64,000 bases of DNA from Nocardioides daphniae (GTDB lineage: Bacteria; Actinomycetota; Actinomycetes; Propionibacteriales; Nocardioidaceae), in contig NZ_CP038462.1 in assembly GCF_004777465.1 (NCBI RefSeq), positions 1,488,001-1,552,000 of the forward strand, read 5' to 3'. Shown here in pieces: positions 1-8,662 of this stretch. A program made the position numbers and the translations under genes. Under the pieces are notes generated by a model. It was not told where the DNA came from and searched no databases. It saw only the letters and a program-made list of their open reading frames with translations. Position 1 is the first letter of the stretch; every line of letters begins with the position of its first letter.

Positions 1-843
1 GTCGAGGATGGACCACTCGGTGGTGGTCTTGGATCCGGAGACGGTGAAGAGCCAGCGGTCGTCGCGACTGCGACCGACCGCGACCCAGTAGCGCGCGTCG
101 GTCTCGTGGAGGACCAGCTCGTCGTCGGACTGGGCGGTGCCCAGCCGGTGGCGCCAGACCTTGTCGGAGCGCCAGGCGTCGTCGACGGTCGTGTAGAAGA
201 ACGACTGGTTGTCGGGATGCCAGGTCACGCCGCCCAGAACGCCCTCGACGACGTCGTCGAGCAGCGAGCCGCCGGCGAGGCGCTTGACCCGCACCGTGTA
301 GCGCTCGTCACCGGCGGTGTCGACGGCGTACGCGAGCAGGGCGTCGTCGAGCGAGAGGGCGGAGCCGCCGAGTGAGAAGAACTCGTGGCCCTCGGCGAGC
401 TCGTTGAGGTCGAGGAGCACCTCCTCGCCGGGCAGGGCGGGCTCGTCCACGCGGGCCTCGGCGTCGGGGACCGGCGGTGTCCAGTCGTCGGGGTCGGTGA
501 CCGGGACGCGGCAGCTGGCGCCGTACTCCTTGCCCTCGAAGGTGCGGCCGTAGAACCACCAGCCGCGGTTGCGGGTCGGGACGGAGAGGTCCGTCTCCTT
601 GGTACGTGCCTTGGTCTCCTCGAAGAGGGTGGCCCGCAGGTCGGCCAGGTGGGCGGTGGCCTGCTCGGTCCAGGCGTTCTCCGCCTCGAGGTGTGCCAGC
701 ACCTCGGGGGAGTCCTTCTCACGCAACCACTCGTAGTCGTCGGTGCGGGTGGTCCCGTGCAGCTCCCGGCTCACGGGACGACGCTCGGCCACCGGCGGCG
801 CGGCGGGCGGTCGGGAGGACGAAGTGGGAGCGGAGTCAGGCAT
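1..843 (-). CDS. Oligopeptidase B-like S9 peptidase, N-terminal part (cut by window edge)
   Basis: The first 281 codons are present and in frame to base 1; the catalytic C-terminal hydrolase domain lies outside. The start is the ATG at 843-841. Residues 20-45 carry the family N-terminal signature (PVSRELHGTTRTDDYEWLR), followed by beta-propeller sequence including the stretch GGVTWHPDNQSFFYTT. Proteins of this S9A family (protease II/PtrB) cleave short peptides, usually after basic residues, in the cytoplasm. No Ser/Asp/His triad can be checked here, so prolyl oligopeptidase specificity is not excluded. A TACGCT box sits 7 nt upstream of the ATG, suggesting a leaderless transcript. The gene is divergent from pxpABC, which recycles 5-oxoproline. 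Confidence 0.85.
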   Translation of the reverse strand, partial: MPDSAPTSSSRPPAAPPVAERRPVSRELHGTTRTDDYEWLREKDSPEVLAHLEAENAWTEQATAHLADLRATLFEETKARTKETDLSVPTRNRGWWFYGRTFEGKEYGASCRVPVTDPDDWTPPVPDAEARVDEPALPGEEVLLDLNELAEGHEFFSLGGSALSLDDALLAYAVDTAGDERYTVRVKRLAGGSLLDDVVEGVLGGVTWHPDNQSFFYTTVDDAWRSDKVWRHRLGTAQSDDELVLHETDARYWVAVGRSRDDRWLFTVSGSKTTTEWSILD

Positions 844-850
844 GGCGCAC

Positions 851-856
851 AGCGTA
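851..856 (-). promoter_or_regulatory. -10 box of the oligopeptidase gene, probably leaderless
   Basis: TACGCT on the minus strand, 7 nt from the ATG at 843. No Shine-Dalgarno sequence fits between them. Confidence 0.4.
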
Positions 857-939
857 CGGGGCAACGACGACAGCACCGTCGACGCGACTCGCCCTCCCGA
901 CCGTGCGCCGAGTCGCGGAGCAGGCGTCAGAATGGGCCC

Positions 940-1628
940 GTGCACGTGGACCTGAATGCCGACCTCGGCGAGGAGATCACCGACGACGCCGCCCTGCTCG
1001 AGGTCGTCTCCAGCGCCAACGTGGCGTGCGGCTACCACGCCGGGTCAGTGGCGATCATGCGCGAGGTCTGCGAGCGGGCCGCGGCGGCGCGCGTCTCCGT
1101 CGGGGCGCAGGTCTCCTACGCCGACCGGGACAACTTCGGCCGCCTGGCGCTGGACGTGCCGGCGCAGGTGCTCCGCGACCAGGTGGCCGACCAGGTCGGG
1201 ACGCTGGCCGAGATCGCCCGGTCGGCGGGCATCACCGTCCGCTACGTGAAGCCGCACGGGGCGCTCTACCACCGCGTCATCGACGACGAGGTCCAGGCGG
1301 CGGCCGTGCTGGAGGGGTCGGGCGACCTCCCGGTGCTGGGCATGGTCCCGGGGGTCTTCGTCGACCTGGCCCGTGCCCGGGGACGCGCGGTCCACTCCGA
1401 GGCGTTCCCCGACCGGGGCTACACCGACGAGGGACGGCTCGTCCCGCGTGACCTCCCGGGGCCCTGGTGCACGGCGCGGAGGCCGTCGCCTCGCGCGCCG
1501 TCGACCTGGCCGCCCGCCCCGGCATCGACTCGTTGTGCCTGCACGGCGACAGCCCGGACGCGGTCGGCACGGCCCGAGCGGTGCGCGACGCCCTGCGCGC
1601 TGCCGGCTGGCGGCTGCATGGGCTGTGA
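940..1628 (+). CDS. pxpA: 5-oxoprolinase subunit A (LamB/YcsF family), frameshifted
   Basis: PxpA is one of three subunits of the prokaryotic ATP-dependent 5-oxoprolinase, which opens 5-oxo-L-proline to glutamate. The start is GTG at 940, giving VHVDLNADLGEE, the family N-terminus. Further family motifs are NVACGYHAG, VKPHGALYH and GYTDEGRLVPRDLPG. The frame breaks near 1458-1461, where one G appears to be missing from a run of four; restoring it continues ALVHGAEAVASRAVDLA through to LHGL and a TGA at 1626-1628. The corrected length of about 229 residues is near the family's roughly 250. The stop overlaps the next start (GTGA), so pxpA and pxpB are translationally coupled. The single-base loss is most likely a sequence error. 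Confidence 0.9.
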
Positions 1629-2271
1629 GGTCGTACGACGTGGGGTGGGCGCCGGAGCGGGGCGCCGCGGGCATCGTGCGGGTGGGCCCCGACGCGTCGC
1701 TGGTCAGGGTGGCGGGGCCCGAGCAGGCCGCCTCCCTGGCGACCTTCCTGCGCAGCGCCGGCCTGGGCGCCCGCGAGGTCGTGCCGGCCGCCACGACGGT
1801 CCTGGTCGACGGGCTGGACCCGACGCAGGCTGGCGAGCTCGAGCGGCTCGTCGCGCGGTGGGACCCGACGACCGTTGCCGTCGTAGCCAGGGAGCGTGTC
1901 GAGGTCCCCGTCGTCTACGACGGTGCGGACCTCAACCGGGTCGCCGCGCACTGGGACGTCACCGTCGCCGAGGTCGTCGCCCGCACACCGGGCTCGAGTT
2001 CGTCGCCACCTTCACCGGCTTCGCACCCGGGTTCAGCTACCTCGCCGGGCTGCCGGCCGCGTGGGCCGTCCCACGACTGCCGTCGCCGCGCAGTCGGGTG
2101 CCGGTCGGGTCGGTCGGCCTGGCCGACCAGTGGTGCGGCATCTACCCGTCGGAGTCCCCGGGGGGCTGGTGCCTGCTCGGTCGCACCGAGCTCGCGGTCT
2201 GGGACCTTGCACGCACCGACGCGCCTGCGCTGCTGGTCCCGGGCACCCGGGTGAGGTTCGTGTTCGCATGA
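1625..2271 (+). CDS. pxpB: 5-oxoprolinase subunit B (KipI/allophanate hydrolase subunit 1 family), frameshifted
   Basis: PxpB pairs with PxpC to form the ATP-using part of 5-oxoprolinase. The GTG start at 1625 overlaps the pxpA stop. The N-terminus reads VRSYDVGWAPERGAAGIVR. After ADLNRVAAHWDVTVAEVVAR the frame breaks near 1981-1986: CGCACACC where CGCCACACC is expected. One restored C gives HTGLEFVATFTGFAPGFSYL, the diagnostic family motif (FxPGFxYL), and the protein runs to VRFVFA at 2271. Corrected length is about 215 residues, normal for the family. Its stop overlaps the pxpC start as ATGA. Confidence 0.9.
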
Positions 2272-3101
2272 GCCTGCGTGTCATCGACCCCGGCCCGTTG
2301 ACGACCGTGCAGGACGCGGGACGCCCGGGCTGGGCGCACCTCGGCGTCCCGCGCGCGGGCTTCGTCGACGCCGCGTCGGCGACGCTGGCCCACCGCCTCG
2401 TCGGCAACCCCGAGCACGCGGCCCTCCTGGAGACGACCCTTGGTGGTGTGCGGTTCGTGCTGGAGGTCGCCCGCACCCTGGCGGTGACCGGTGCCCGCTG
2501 CGACGTGACGGCCGACGGGCGGGCGATCCCGCTCGACCACGCGGTGACGCTGCCGGCCGGCACCGAGGTCGTCGTCGGCGCTGCGCGGCGCGGGCTGCGG
2601 TCCTACGTCGCCCCTGCCGGGGGCATCGTGGCCGAGCCGGTCCTCGGCTCACGCTCCACCGACACCCTGGCCGGCATCGGCCCGCCCGCGCTGCGTGCCG
2701 GCACGGTGCTTCCCCTGGGCGCGCCCGGTGCTCCGGCCGCGACCGACGTCGCTGCGCCCTCCTGGCCGGCCGCGGTGCTGCGGCTGCGCCCGGGGCCGCA
2801 GGCGGACTGGCTGCTTCGCCCGCGCGAGCTCGACGGTGCGGTCGCCCGGGTGGGGGCGGCGTCGAACCGGGTCGGGGTGCGGCTGGAGGGCGTACGCGTG
2901 GAGCGGCGGGCGGGTGAGCTGCCCAGCGAGGGCATGGTGCTGGGCGCCGTGCAGGCACCCGGCGGGGGAGAGCTGGTCGTCTTCCTCAACGACCACCCGC
3001 CCACGGGCGGCTACCCCGTCATCGGGGTCGTCGACCCCCGCGACCTGGCGTGGTGCGCGCAGGCACGTCCCGGCGACGAGGTCCGGCTGCGCCTGGTGTG
3101 A
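2268..3101 (+). CDS. pxpC: 5-oxoprolinase subunit C (biotin-dependent carboxyltransferase-like)
   Basis: The gene is intact at 277 residues, slightly short for the family (about 300). The N-terminus LRVIDPGPLTTVQDAGRPGWAH and the internal motif YVAPAGGI mark the KipA/allophanate hydrolase subunit 2 family. The C-terminal half includes SNRVGVRLEG, LPSEGMVLGAVQ and PTGGYPVIG, all typical of PxpC. The ATG at 2268 overlaps the pxpB stop, so pxpABC is a tightly coupled operon. In this family the protein works with PxpB rather than as a true carboxyltransferase. It converges with dinB, 9 bases apart. Confidence 0.92.
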   Translation: MSLRVIDPGPLTTVQDAGRPGWAHLGVPRAGFVDAASATLAHRLVGNPEHAALLETTLGGVRFVLEVARTLAVTGARCDVTADGRAIPLDHAVTLPAGTEVVVGAARRGLRSYVAPAGGIVAEPVLGSRSTDTLAGIGPPALRAGTVLPLGAPGAPAATDVAAPSWPAAVLRLRPGPQADWLLRPRELDGAVARVGAASNRVGVRLEGVRVERRAGELPSEGMVLGAVQAPGGGELVVFLNDHPPTGGYPVIGVVDPRDLAWCAQARPGDEVRLRLV

Positions 3102-3110
3102 GCGAGGCGC

Positions 3111-4436
3111 TCAGTCGGCGGGTGCGTCCTCGTGGTCGCTGCCGTGCTCGAGCAGGGTCAGCTCGGGGTCGTCCAGGGAGAAGGAGCGGACCGGCCCCGG
3201 TCCGGTCTCGGCGGTCTCGAAGCGGACGGTGACCACGCCGCGCCCGGATCCCCACACCCAGCCGGGGCCGTGCTCGATGTGCACCACGTCGGAGCCGGGC
3301 GCCCAGGCCGGGCGGCGCGAGGGAGGGGCCGCGTCGAGCGAGATCGGCGCCTCCTCCTCGACCTCGTCGCCGAAGAGACCTTCCTGGATCCAGTCGGCCA
3401 GCCCGGAGACGCCGACGCCCAGGAGCCGGACGCCGCCGGTGGTGTCGACCTCGCCGAGCAGCCGTCGGGCCGTGCGGGCGATCACTTGGGCGTCGTCGGT
3501 GGGGGAGTCCAGCGTCGAGGAGCGGCTCAGCGTGGTGAAGTCGTGCAGCCGCACCTTGATCGTGACCGTGCGCCCTGACTGCCGGGCGGTGGCGAGGCGG
3601 CGGGCGACCGTGCCGGCCTGGCGCGCCAGCAGGCCCTCCATCAGCAGGCGGTCGGTGACGTCCTCGGAGTAGGTGTCCTCCACGCTCACCGACTTCGCCT
3701 CGCGCTCGGGCACGACCGCACGGTTGTCCAGGCCGTGGGCGAGGCGGTGCAGGCCGTGCCCGTGGGCCTTGCCGAGCAGGCGTACGACCTCCTCCTCGCT
3801 CGCCCGGGCAAGGTCGGCGACGGTGTGGATGCCGTCCCGGCGCAACCGCTCGACGGTGGCCGGTCCGACCCCCGGGATCACCCGCACGTGCATCGGCCAC
3901 AGCAGCTCGAGCTCGGTGCCGGGCGCGACGACCGTCAGGCCGTCGGGCTTGTCCAGCTCACTGGCGACCTTGGCCATGAACTTCGAGCTCGCGACACCGA
4001 CGGTGGCGGTCAGGCCGCCGGTGACCTCGTGCACGCGGGCGCGCAGGTCCTCGGCCACCTGCGTGACGGTGTCGAGCGAGAGGTCCGGCAGGTCGGCGGC
4101 GGCCAGGTCGACGAAGGCCTCGTCGAGGGAGAGCGGCTCCACCAGCGGGGAGACCTCGCGCAGCGCCGACATCACCAAGCGACTCGAGGCTCGGTAGGCG
4201 TGGAACCGGCCCGACAGGAAGGCGGCGTGCGGGCAGCGGGCGCGCGCCTCGCGCGTGGACATCGCCGAGCGCACGCCGAAGGTCCTGGCCTCGTACGACG
4301 CCGTCGCCACCACGCCGCGGCCCCCGGTGCCGCCGACGATCACCGGCCTGCCGCGCAACGAGGGCTTGTCGCGCTGCTCGACGGCGGCGAAGAAGGCGTC
4401 GAGGTCGAGGTGCAGGATCGAGGCGGTCGCGCGCAT
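3111..4436 (-). CDS. dinB: DNA polymerase IV (Y family)
   Basis: Error-prone translesion polymerase of 441 residues, intact. The catalytic palm motifs are HLDLDAFFAAVEQ (residues 9-21) and SLDEAFVDL with its acidic pair near residue 107. Steric and finger motifs YEARTFGVRSAM and SKFMAKVAS follow. The thumb has the helix-hairpin-helix VIPGVGPATVERLRRDGIHTV, and the little-finger domain runs from about residue 250. The C-terminal 100 residues after WIQEGLFGD are an acidic actinobacterial extension without a visible beta-clamp motif that I can name with certainty. No LexA box is visible in the short upstream region, so SOS control is not supported by this sequence. Confidence 0.95.
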   Translation of the reverse strand: MRATASILHLDLDAFFAAVEQRDKPSLRGRPVIVGGTGGRGVVATASYEARTFGVRSAMSTREARARCPHAAFLSGRFHAYRASSRLVMSALREVSPLVEPLSLDEAFVDLAAADLPDLSLDTVTQVAEDLRARVHEVTGGLTATVGVASSKFMAKVASELDKPDGLTVVAPGTELELLWPMHVRVIPGVGPATVERLRRDGIHTVADLARASEEEVVRLLGKAHGHGLHRLAHGLDNRAVVPEREAKSVSVEDTYSEDVTDRLLMEGLLARQAGTVARRLATARQSGRTVTIKVRLHDFTTLSRSSTLDSPTDDAQVIARTARRLLGEVDTTGGVRLLGVGVSGLADWIQEGLFGDEVEEEAPISLDAAPPSRRPAWAPGSDVVHIEHGPGWVWGSGRGVVTVRFETAETGPGPVRSFSLDDPELTLLEHGSDHEDAPAD

Positions 4437-4594
4437 CAGGACCTCGGGCCCCCGCTGACCGTGCTCATGGCCCCCATTGTGGTCGTCACCGCCGACAGCG
4501 CCGAACCGCCACGCCTTCTCCCCAAGGGGCGGCAGTCCACAGCGGGGCGCTCGGCCCCGGGCCCGGCGGGGGCGTCGGGCGCCAGAGTCGCCGC

Positions 4595-5557
4595 ATGACT
4601 CCAGACACCTCGATCACCGTCCGTACCCCCGACGACCTGCTGGCCTGCGTGCCGCTGCTGCTCGGCTTCCTCCCGGAGCGCTCCGCCGTCGTGGTCTCGC
4701 TGCCGCCCGGTGCCGGGCCGCACGCCCGGGCCGACGTCCTCGACGAGACCGACCTCGCCGACCTGACCCACGGCCTGCTCGACCCCCTGGCGCGGCACCG
4801 GGTGAGGCGGGTGGCCGTGGTCGTCTACGCCGGGCTGCACCGGGCGCGGGAGGTCGGGGCCCACCTCGTGGCGGCGTTGGAGGAGGCAGGGATCGAGGTG
4901 GTCGCCGCGGTGGCGGCCGACGGCGGTCAATGGCTCTCCGTGGTGCCCGAGACCTCGGTGCCTCGCGAGTACGACGCCCTGGCCCACCCCTACGTGGTGG
5001 AGGCAGTCGTTGCCGGCAAGGTCGTCCTGGGCTCGCGGAGCGCGGTCAGGGACCAGCTGTTCCCTGACCCCAGGCTCTGCGCCGAGGTCGCCCACCACCT
5101 GGCCGGGGAGACGTCGCCGGACGACCCCGAGTGGCTGCGCTCCTGCCTCGCACGGCACCTGGAGCAGGGCACCCTGCCGGACGCGGCGGAGGTCGCGCGC
5201 CTGCAGCGAGTGGTGGCCGACCAGGACGGCCGGGACGCGGCGTGGGCGTGGGTCGACCGGGCTGACGCGCGGCAGCACGTCGAGATGTGGCTGCGGGTGG
5301 TGCGCGGGTGCGTCCCCGAGGAGCGCGCGGCCCCGGCGGCGATCCTTGCCTTCCACGCCTGGCTCGCCGGCGACGGCGCCCTGGCGTGGTGCGCGGTCGA
5401 GGCCTCCGAGGACGCCGTCGGTGCCTGCTCCCTGACGCGGCTGGTCGAGGACCTGCTGACCCGTGCGGCGCCGCCGACGCTGTGGCAACCGTTGATGGCG
5501 GCGCCCGAGGTGCCGCGTACGTCCGAGGGCGGGAGGCGGGACTCCGGCGCCGCGTGA
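4595..5557 (+). CDS. DUF4192 family protein
   Basis: Intact protein of 320 residues. The N-terminus, with ITVRTPDDLLACVPLLLGF and PERSAVVVSL, is the hallmark of DUF4192, a cytoplasmic family found in Actinobacteria with no established function. It continues with alternating beta and alpha elements and a long helical, Trp-rich C-terminal half (AWAWVDRADARQHVEMW). There is no signal peptide or membrane segment. It is divergent from dinB across about 158 bases. I have no evidence for a specific activity. Confidence 0.85.
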   Translation: MTPDTSITVRTPDDLLACVPLLLGFLPERSAVVVSLPPGAGPHARADVLDETDLADLTHGLLDPLARHRVRRVAVVVYAGLHRAREVGAHLVAALEEAGIEVVAAVAADGGQWLSVVPETSVPREYDALAHPYVVEAVVAGKVVLGSRSAVRDQLFPDPRLCAEVAHHLAGETSPDDPEWLRSCLARHLEQGTLPDAAEVARLQRVVADQDGRDAAWAWVDRADARQHVEMWLRVVRGCVPEERAAPAAILAFHAWLAGDGALAWCAVEASEDAVGACSLTRLVEDLLTRAAPPTLWQPLMAAPEVPRTSEGGRRDSGAA

Positions 5558-5592
5558 GGTGGGACACGGTTTCGGGGGTGGCCCCGTGTGGT

Positions 5593-5598
5593 TATCGT
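5593..5598 (+). promoter_or_regulatory. -10 box of the glutamate-cysteine ligase-like gene
   Basis: TATCGT ends 6 nt before the ATG at 5605. There is no ribosome binding site, so a leaderless transcript is likely. Confidence 0.45.
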
Positions 5599-5604
5599 CA
5601 CGAC

Positions 5605-7071
5605 ATGGGTGAAGACGTCGACGCGCAGGAGTTCTCCCGGGCCGACCGGACCCGCCACCGGGCCAAGGTGCGGCAGTGCCTGGACGTGTTCGCGCGGATG
5701 CTCGCCGAGTCACACTTCGACACCCAGGACCCGATGACCGGCCTCGAGGTCGAGTTCAACCTCGTCGACGACGCCGGCGACCCGGCCCTGAAGAACGAGG
5801 AGGCGTTGGCGGCCATCGCCGACCCGGCCTTCCAGACCGAGCTCGGGCGGTTCAACGTCGAGATCAACACCGAGCCGGGCGTCCTGCGCGGAGGGGGGCT
5901 CTCCGGCTTCGAGTCCCGGCTGCGCGAGAGCCTCAACCGCGCCGAGCAACGCTCCAGCGAGGTGAACGCCCACCTCGTGATGATCGGCATCCTGCCCACG
6001 CTGGAGGACACGCACTTCGAGGAGGACGCGCTCAGCTCCAACTCCCGCTACCACCTGCTCAGCGAGCAGATCCTGGACGCGCGCGGCGAGGACATCGAGA
6101 TCGCGATCGACGGTCCTGACTCGCTGCGCGTCACGACCGACTCGATCATGCCCGAGGCCGCCTGCACCAGCACGCAGTTCCACGTGCAGACGACGCCCGA
6201 CGAGTTCGCCTCCCACTGGAACGCCAGCCAGGCCATCGCTGCCGTGCAGGTGGCTCTCGGCGCCAACTCGCCCTACCTGCTGGGCCGCGAGCTGTGGCAC
6301 GAGACGCGCATCCCACTCTTCGAGCAGGCCACCGACACCCGCAGCGCCGAGCTGAAGGCCCAGGGCGTGCGCCCGCGGGTGTGGTTCGGCGACAGGTGGA
6401 TCACCTCCGTCTTTGACCTCTTCGAGGAGAACGTCCGCTTCTTCCCGGCCCTGCTCCCGGTCATCGATCCCGAGGACCCCGAGGAGGTGTTCGCCGCCGG
6501 CGGCGTCCCGAGCCTGCGCGAGCTCCGCCTGCACAACGGCACCGTCTACCGGTGGAACCGCCCCATCTACGACATCGCCCACGGCAAGCCGCACCTGAGG
6601 GTCGAGAACAGGGTGCTGGGGGCGGGTCCCACGGTGGTCGACATGATCGCCAACGCCGCCTTCTACTTCGGCCTGGTCCGCGCCCTGGCGCGCAGCGAAC
6701 GACCGCTGTGGTCCCGGATGTCGTTCAGCGCGGCCGAGGAGAACTTCCACTCGGCCGCGAAGCACGGCATCGGCGCCCAGCTCTACTGGCCCGGCTTCGG
6801 ACAGGTGGGCGCGGCCGAGCTGACCCTGCGCTCCCTGCTGCCGCTGGCGCACGAGGGGTTGGAGAGCTGGGGCGTCGACCAGGCCGAGCGTGACCACTAC
6901 CTGGGGATCATCGAGCAGCGCTGCATGACCGGGACCAACGGCGCCTCGTGGTTCATCCGTGAGGTGAAGCGCCACGGTGGCGACGACGACCGATCCGCCG
7001 CGCTGCACGCCGCGCTGGCGGAGTACCGGACCCGGATGCACACCAACGAGCCGGTGCACACCTGGGAGTGA
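5605..7071 (+). CDS. Glutamate-cysteine ligase-like carboxylate-amine ligase (GCS2-type fold)
   Basis: Intact, 488 residues. The motif MTGLEVEFNLVD near residue 45 is the Glu-containing metal/ATP site of the glutamate-cysteine ligase superfamily, followed by FNVEINTEPG. Further family features are TSTQFHVQ, ANSPYLLGRELWHETRIPLFEQ and a C-terminal HGKPHLRVENRVLGAGPT. The family ligates an amino acid to glutamate or a similar acceptor with ATP. Actinobacterial members are often labelled glutamate-cysteine ligase, but mycothiol is the usual thiol in this phylum, so the true acceptor is uncertain. The ATG at 5605 is chosen over upstream in-frame codons because a -10 box lies 6 nt ahead and homology begins here. 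Confidence 0.8.
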   Translation: MGEDVDAQEFSRADRTRHRAKVRQCLDVFARMLAESHFDTQDPMTGLEVEFNLVDDAGDPALKNEEALAAIADPAFQTELGRFNVEINTEPGVLRGGGLSGFESRLRESLNRAEQRSSEVNAHLVMIGILPTLEDTHFEEDALSSNSRYHLLSEQILDARGEDIEIAIDGPDSLRVTTDSIMPEAACTSTQFHVQTTPDEFASHWNASQAIAAVQVALGANSPYLLGRELWHETRIPLFEQATDTRSAELKAQGVRPRVWFGDRWITSVFDLFEENVRFFPALLPVIDPEDPEEVFAAGGVPSLRELRLHNGTVYRWNRPIYDIAHGKPHLRVENRVLGAGPTVVDMIANAAFYFGLVRALARSERPLWSRMSFSAAEENFHSAAKHGIGAQLYWPGFGQVGAAELTLRSLLPLAHEGLESWGVDQAERDHYLGIIEQRCMTGTNGASWFIREVKRHGGDDDRSAALHAALAEYRTRMHTNEPVHTWE

Positions 7072-7076
7072 GCCCC

Positions 7077-7505
7077 TCAGGCGCGCAGCCGTTTCCACCG
7101 GTGGACCGCACCGGTGGGCTCGTGGCGCCACCCCTCACGGGTCACCACGGCGAACTGGTGCTCGAGGTCGAGCACGTCGCAGGCAGCGCGGGTGGCGCTG
7201 AGCCACGAGAGGTCCGGGTCGCACAAGTCGGGCGCACCCGACCGCGTGACCCAGAAGAGCGGCTGCCGCACGACTGGACGTACGAGGTGGGCGAGCGCCA
7301 GCGAGACCTCCGTGCGGACGCCGAGGTCGAGGGGCTGGCGCGCCGGCACCACGGAGGTGTCGAACGCTAGGGAGCGGGTGGCGTCGCCGGGGACGCCGAC
7401 CCAGAGCACCGGCGCGACATGACCGCGCGAGCGGTGGTCCTTCAGGTCCAGGGCCGCCGAGCGCAGACCCGTGCGCAGGGACCGGGGGACTGGGGCGTCG
7501 GGCAC
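7077..7505 (-). CDS. Conserved hypothetical protein
   Basis: An open frame of 142 residues if the GTG at 7505 is used. The sequence is ordered rather than shadow-like: residues such as LWVGVPGDATRSLAFDTSVVP, LALAHLVRPVVRQPLFWVTR and CDVLDLEHQFAVVTREGWRHE alternate hydrophobic and charged stretches. It has no signal peptide or transmembrane segment. I do not recognise the family. It converges with the ligase gene, 5 bases away, and is divergent from the universal stress protein. The start is uncertain because several GTG codons lie upstream in frame. Confidence 0.6.
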   Translation of the reverse strand: MPDAPVPRSLRTGLRSAALDLKDHRSRGHVAPVLWVGVPGDATRSLAFDTSVVPARQPLDLGVRTEVSLALAHLVRPVVRQPLFWVTRSGAPDLCDPDLSWLSATRAACDVLDLEHQFAVVTREGWRHEPTGAVHRWKRLRA

Positions 7506-7635
7506 GGGTCCACTCTGGCCCACGTGCGGGCCCGCCGCGCCGGGCTCTCCACAGGTCTCCCAAGGTTCGCACCAGCAGGTACGGTCAGGGCAGGTCCGGC
7601 TGGCCCGGAGCACGGCACGGCATGAGGAGGTCCCC

Positions 7636-8034
7636 ATGGGGGCAGTGATCGTCGGATACGTGGCGACGGCAGAGGGCGAGGCGGCCCTGGACCGCGCCGT
7701 CCTCGAGGCGAGGCTGCGCGACGCCCAGCTGATCGTGGTGAGCTCGCACCGAGGCGGCAGCGACTTCGACGGGGACGACTCCCGCCGGGTCGACGCGCAG
7801 GTCGAGGCCGTGCGCGAGCGGCTCAGCAAGGAGGGCATCGACTTCGACGTCCGGACCATGGTGCGTGGGTTCGAGCCCGCAGAGGACCTCATCAGCCTGG
7901 CCGAGGCCAGCGGAGCCGAGCTCATCGTGATCGGGCTGCGCCGCCGCAGCCCGGTCGGCAAGCTGCTGCTGGGCAGCAACTCACAGCGCATCCTGCTCGA
8001 CGCGCCCTGCGCGGTCCTGGCCGTCAAGGCCTGA
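7636..8034 (+). CDS. Universal stress protein (UspA family)
   Basis: 132 residues, one Usp domain. The N-terminal strand AVIVGYVATAEGEAALDRA and the C-terminal nucleotide-binding motif G2xG9xGS/T are visible (VIGLRRRSPVGKLLLGSNSQRIL, then APCAVLAVKA). ATP-binding members of this family use that glycine motif. The ATG at 7636 is preceded by a strong GAGGAGG at 7624-7630, one of the few clear ribosome binding sites here. It stands alone. Its role in stress is inferred only from the family. Confidence 0.92.
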   Translation: MGAVIVGYVATAEGEAALDRAVLEARLRDAQLIVVSSHRGGSDFDGDDSRRVDAQVEAVRERLSKEGIDFDVRTMVRGFEPAEDLISLAEASGAELIVIGLRRRSPVGKLLLGSNSQRILLDAPCAVLAVKA

Positions 8035-8078
8035 CACCGGCGAGCGGTCGCGGCGGCTGCGGCTGGCATGCTGGTCCC

Positions 8079-8638
8079 ATGGCCATCCAGATCTGCCAGG
8101 ACCCTGCCGCCGACGCCCTGCTCGCCGAGTCCGACTTCGCGCTGCTGATCGGCATGATGCTCGACCAGCAGTACCCGATGGAGCACGCCTTCCGCGGCCC
8201 GGCGAAGCTCAGTGAGCGCATGGGCTCCTTCGAGGTCGAGGAGGTGGCCCACGCTGATCCCGAGCGCTTCGCCGAGATGGCGGCCACCACGCCGGCCATC
8301 CACCGCTTCCGGGATCGATGGCGGCGCGCGTCCAGGAGATCGCGCAGATCATCCTCGACCAGTACGAGGGCGAGACCTCGCGGCTGTGGACCGAGGCGAA
8401 GGACGGCAAGGACCTGCTGAAGCGGATCACCGCGCTCCCAGGCTTCGGCAAGCAGAAGGGCCAGATCTTCGTGGCGCTGCTGGCCAAGCAGCGCGGGGTG
8501 AAGCCGCAGGGGTGGGAGGCGGTGGCCGGCGACTACGCCCTCGAGGGCTTCCGGTCGGTCGCCGACGTGGTCGACGCCGACTCCCTGCAGAAGGTCCGTG
8601 ACTTCAAGAAGGCGAAGAAGGCGGCGGCCAAGGGCTGA
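8079..8638 (+). CDS. HhH-GPD-type base-excision repair protein, frameshifted
   Basis: Corrected length is about 186 residues. The N-terminus has the pattern ALLIGMMLDQQYPMEHAFRGP of actinobacterial HhH-GPD DNA repair proteins, and the second part contains the hairpin LPGFGKQKGQIFVALL near residue 125. These proteins resemble DNA glycosylases that excise damaged bases, but the substrate is unknown. The frame breaks near 8306-8313: one C added to TTCCGGG restores HRFPGSMAARVQEIAQ. Both halves read as one family, so this is a sequence error rather than two genes. It converges with the HNH gene 24 bases downstream. Confidence 0.85.
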
Positions 8639-8662
8639 CCTGCGCTCGGCACGGGGGCCGGG

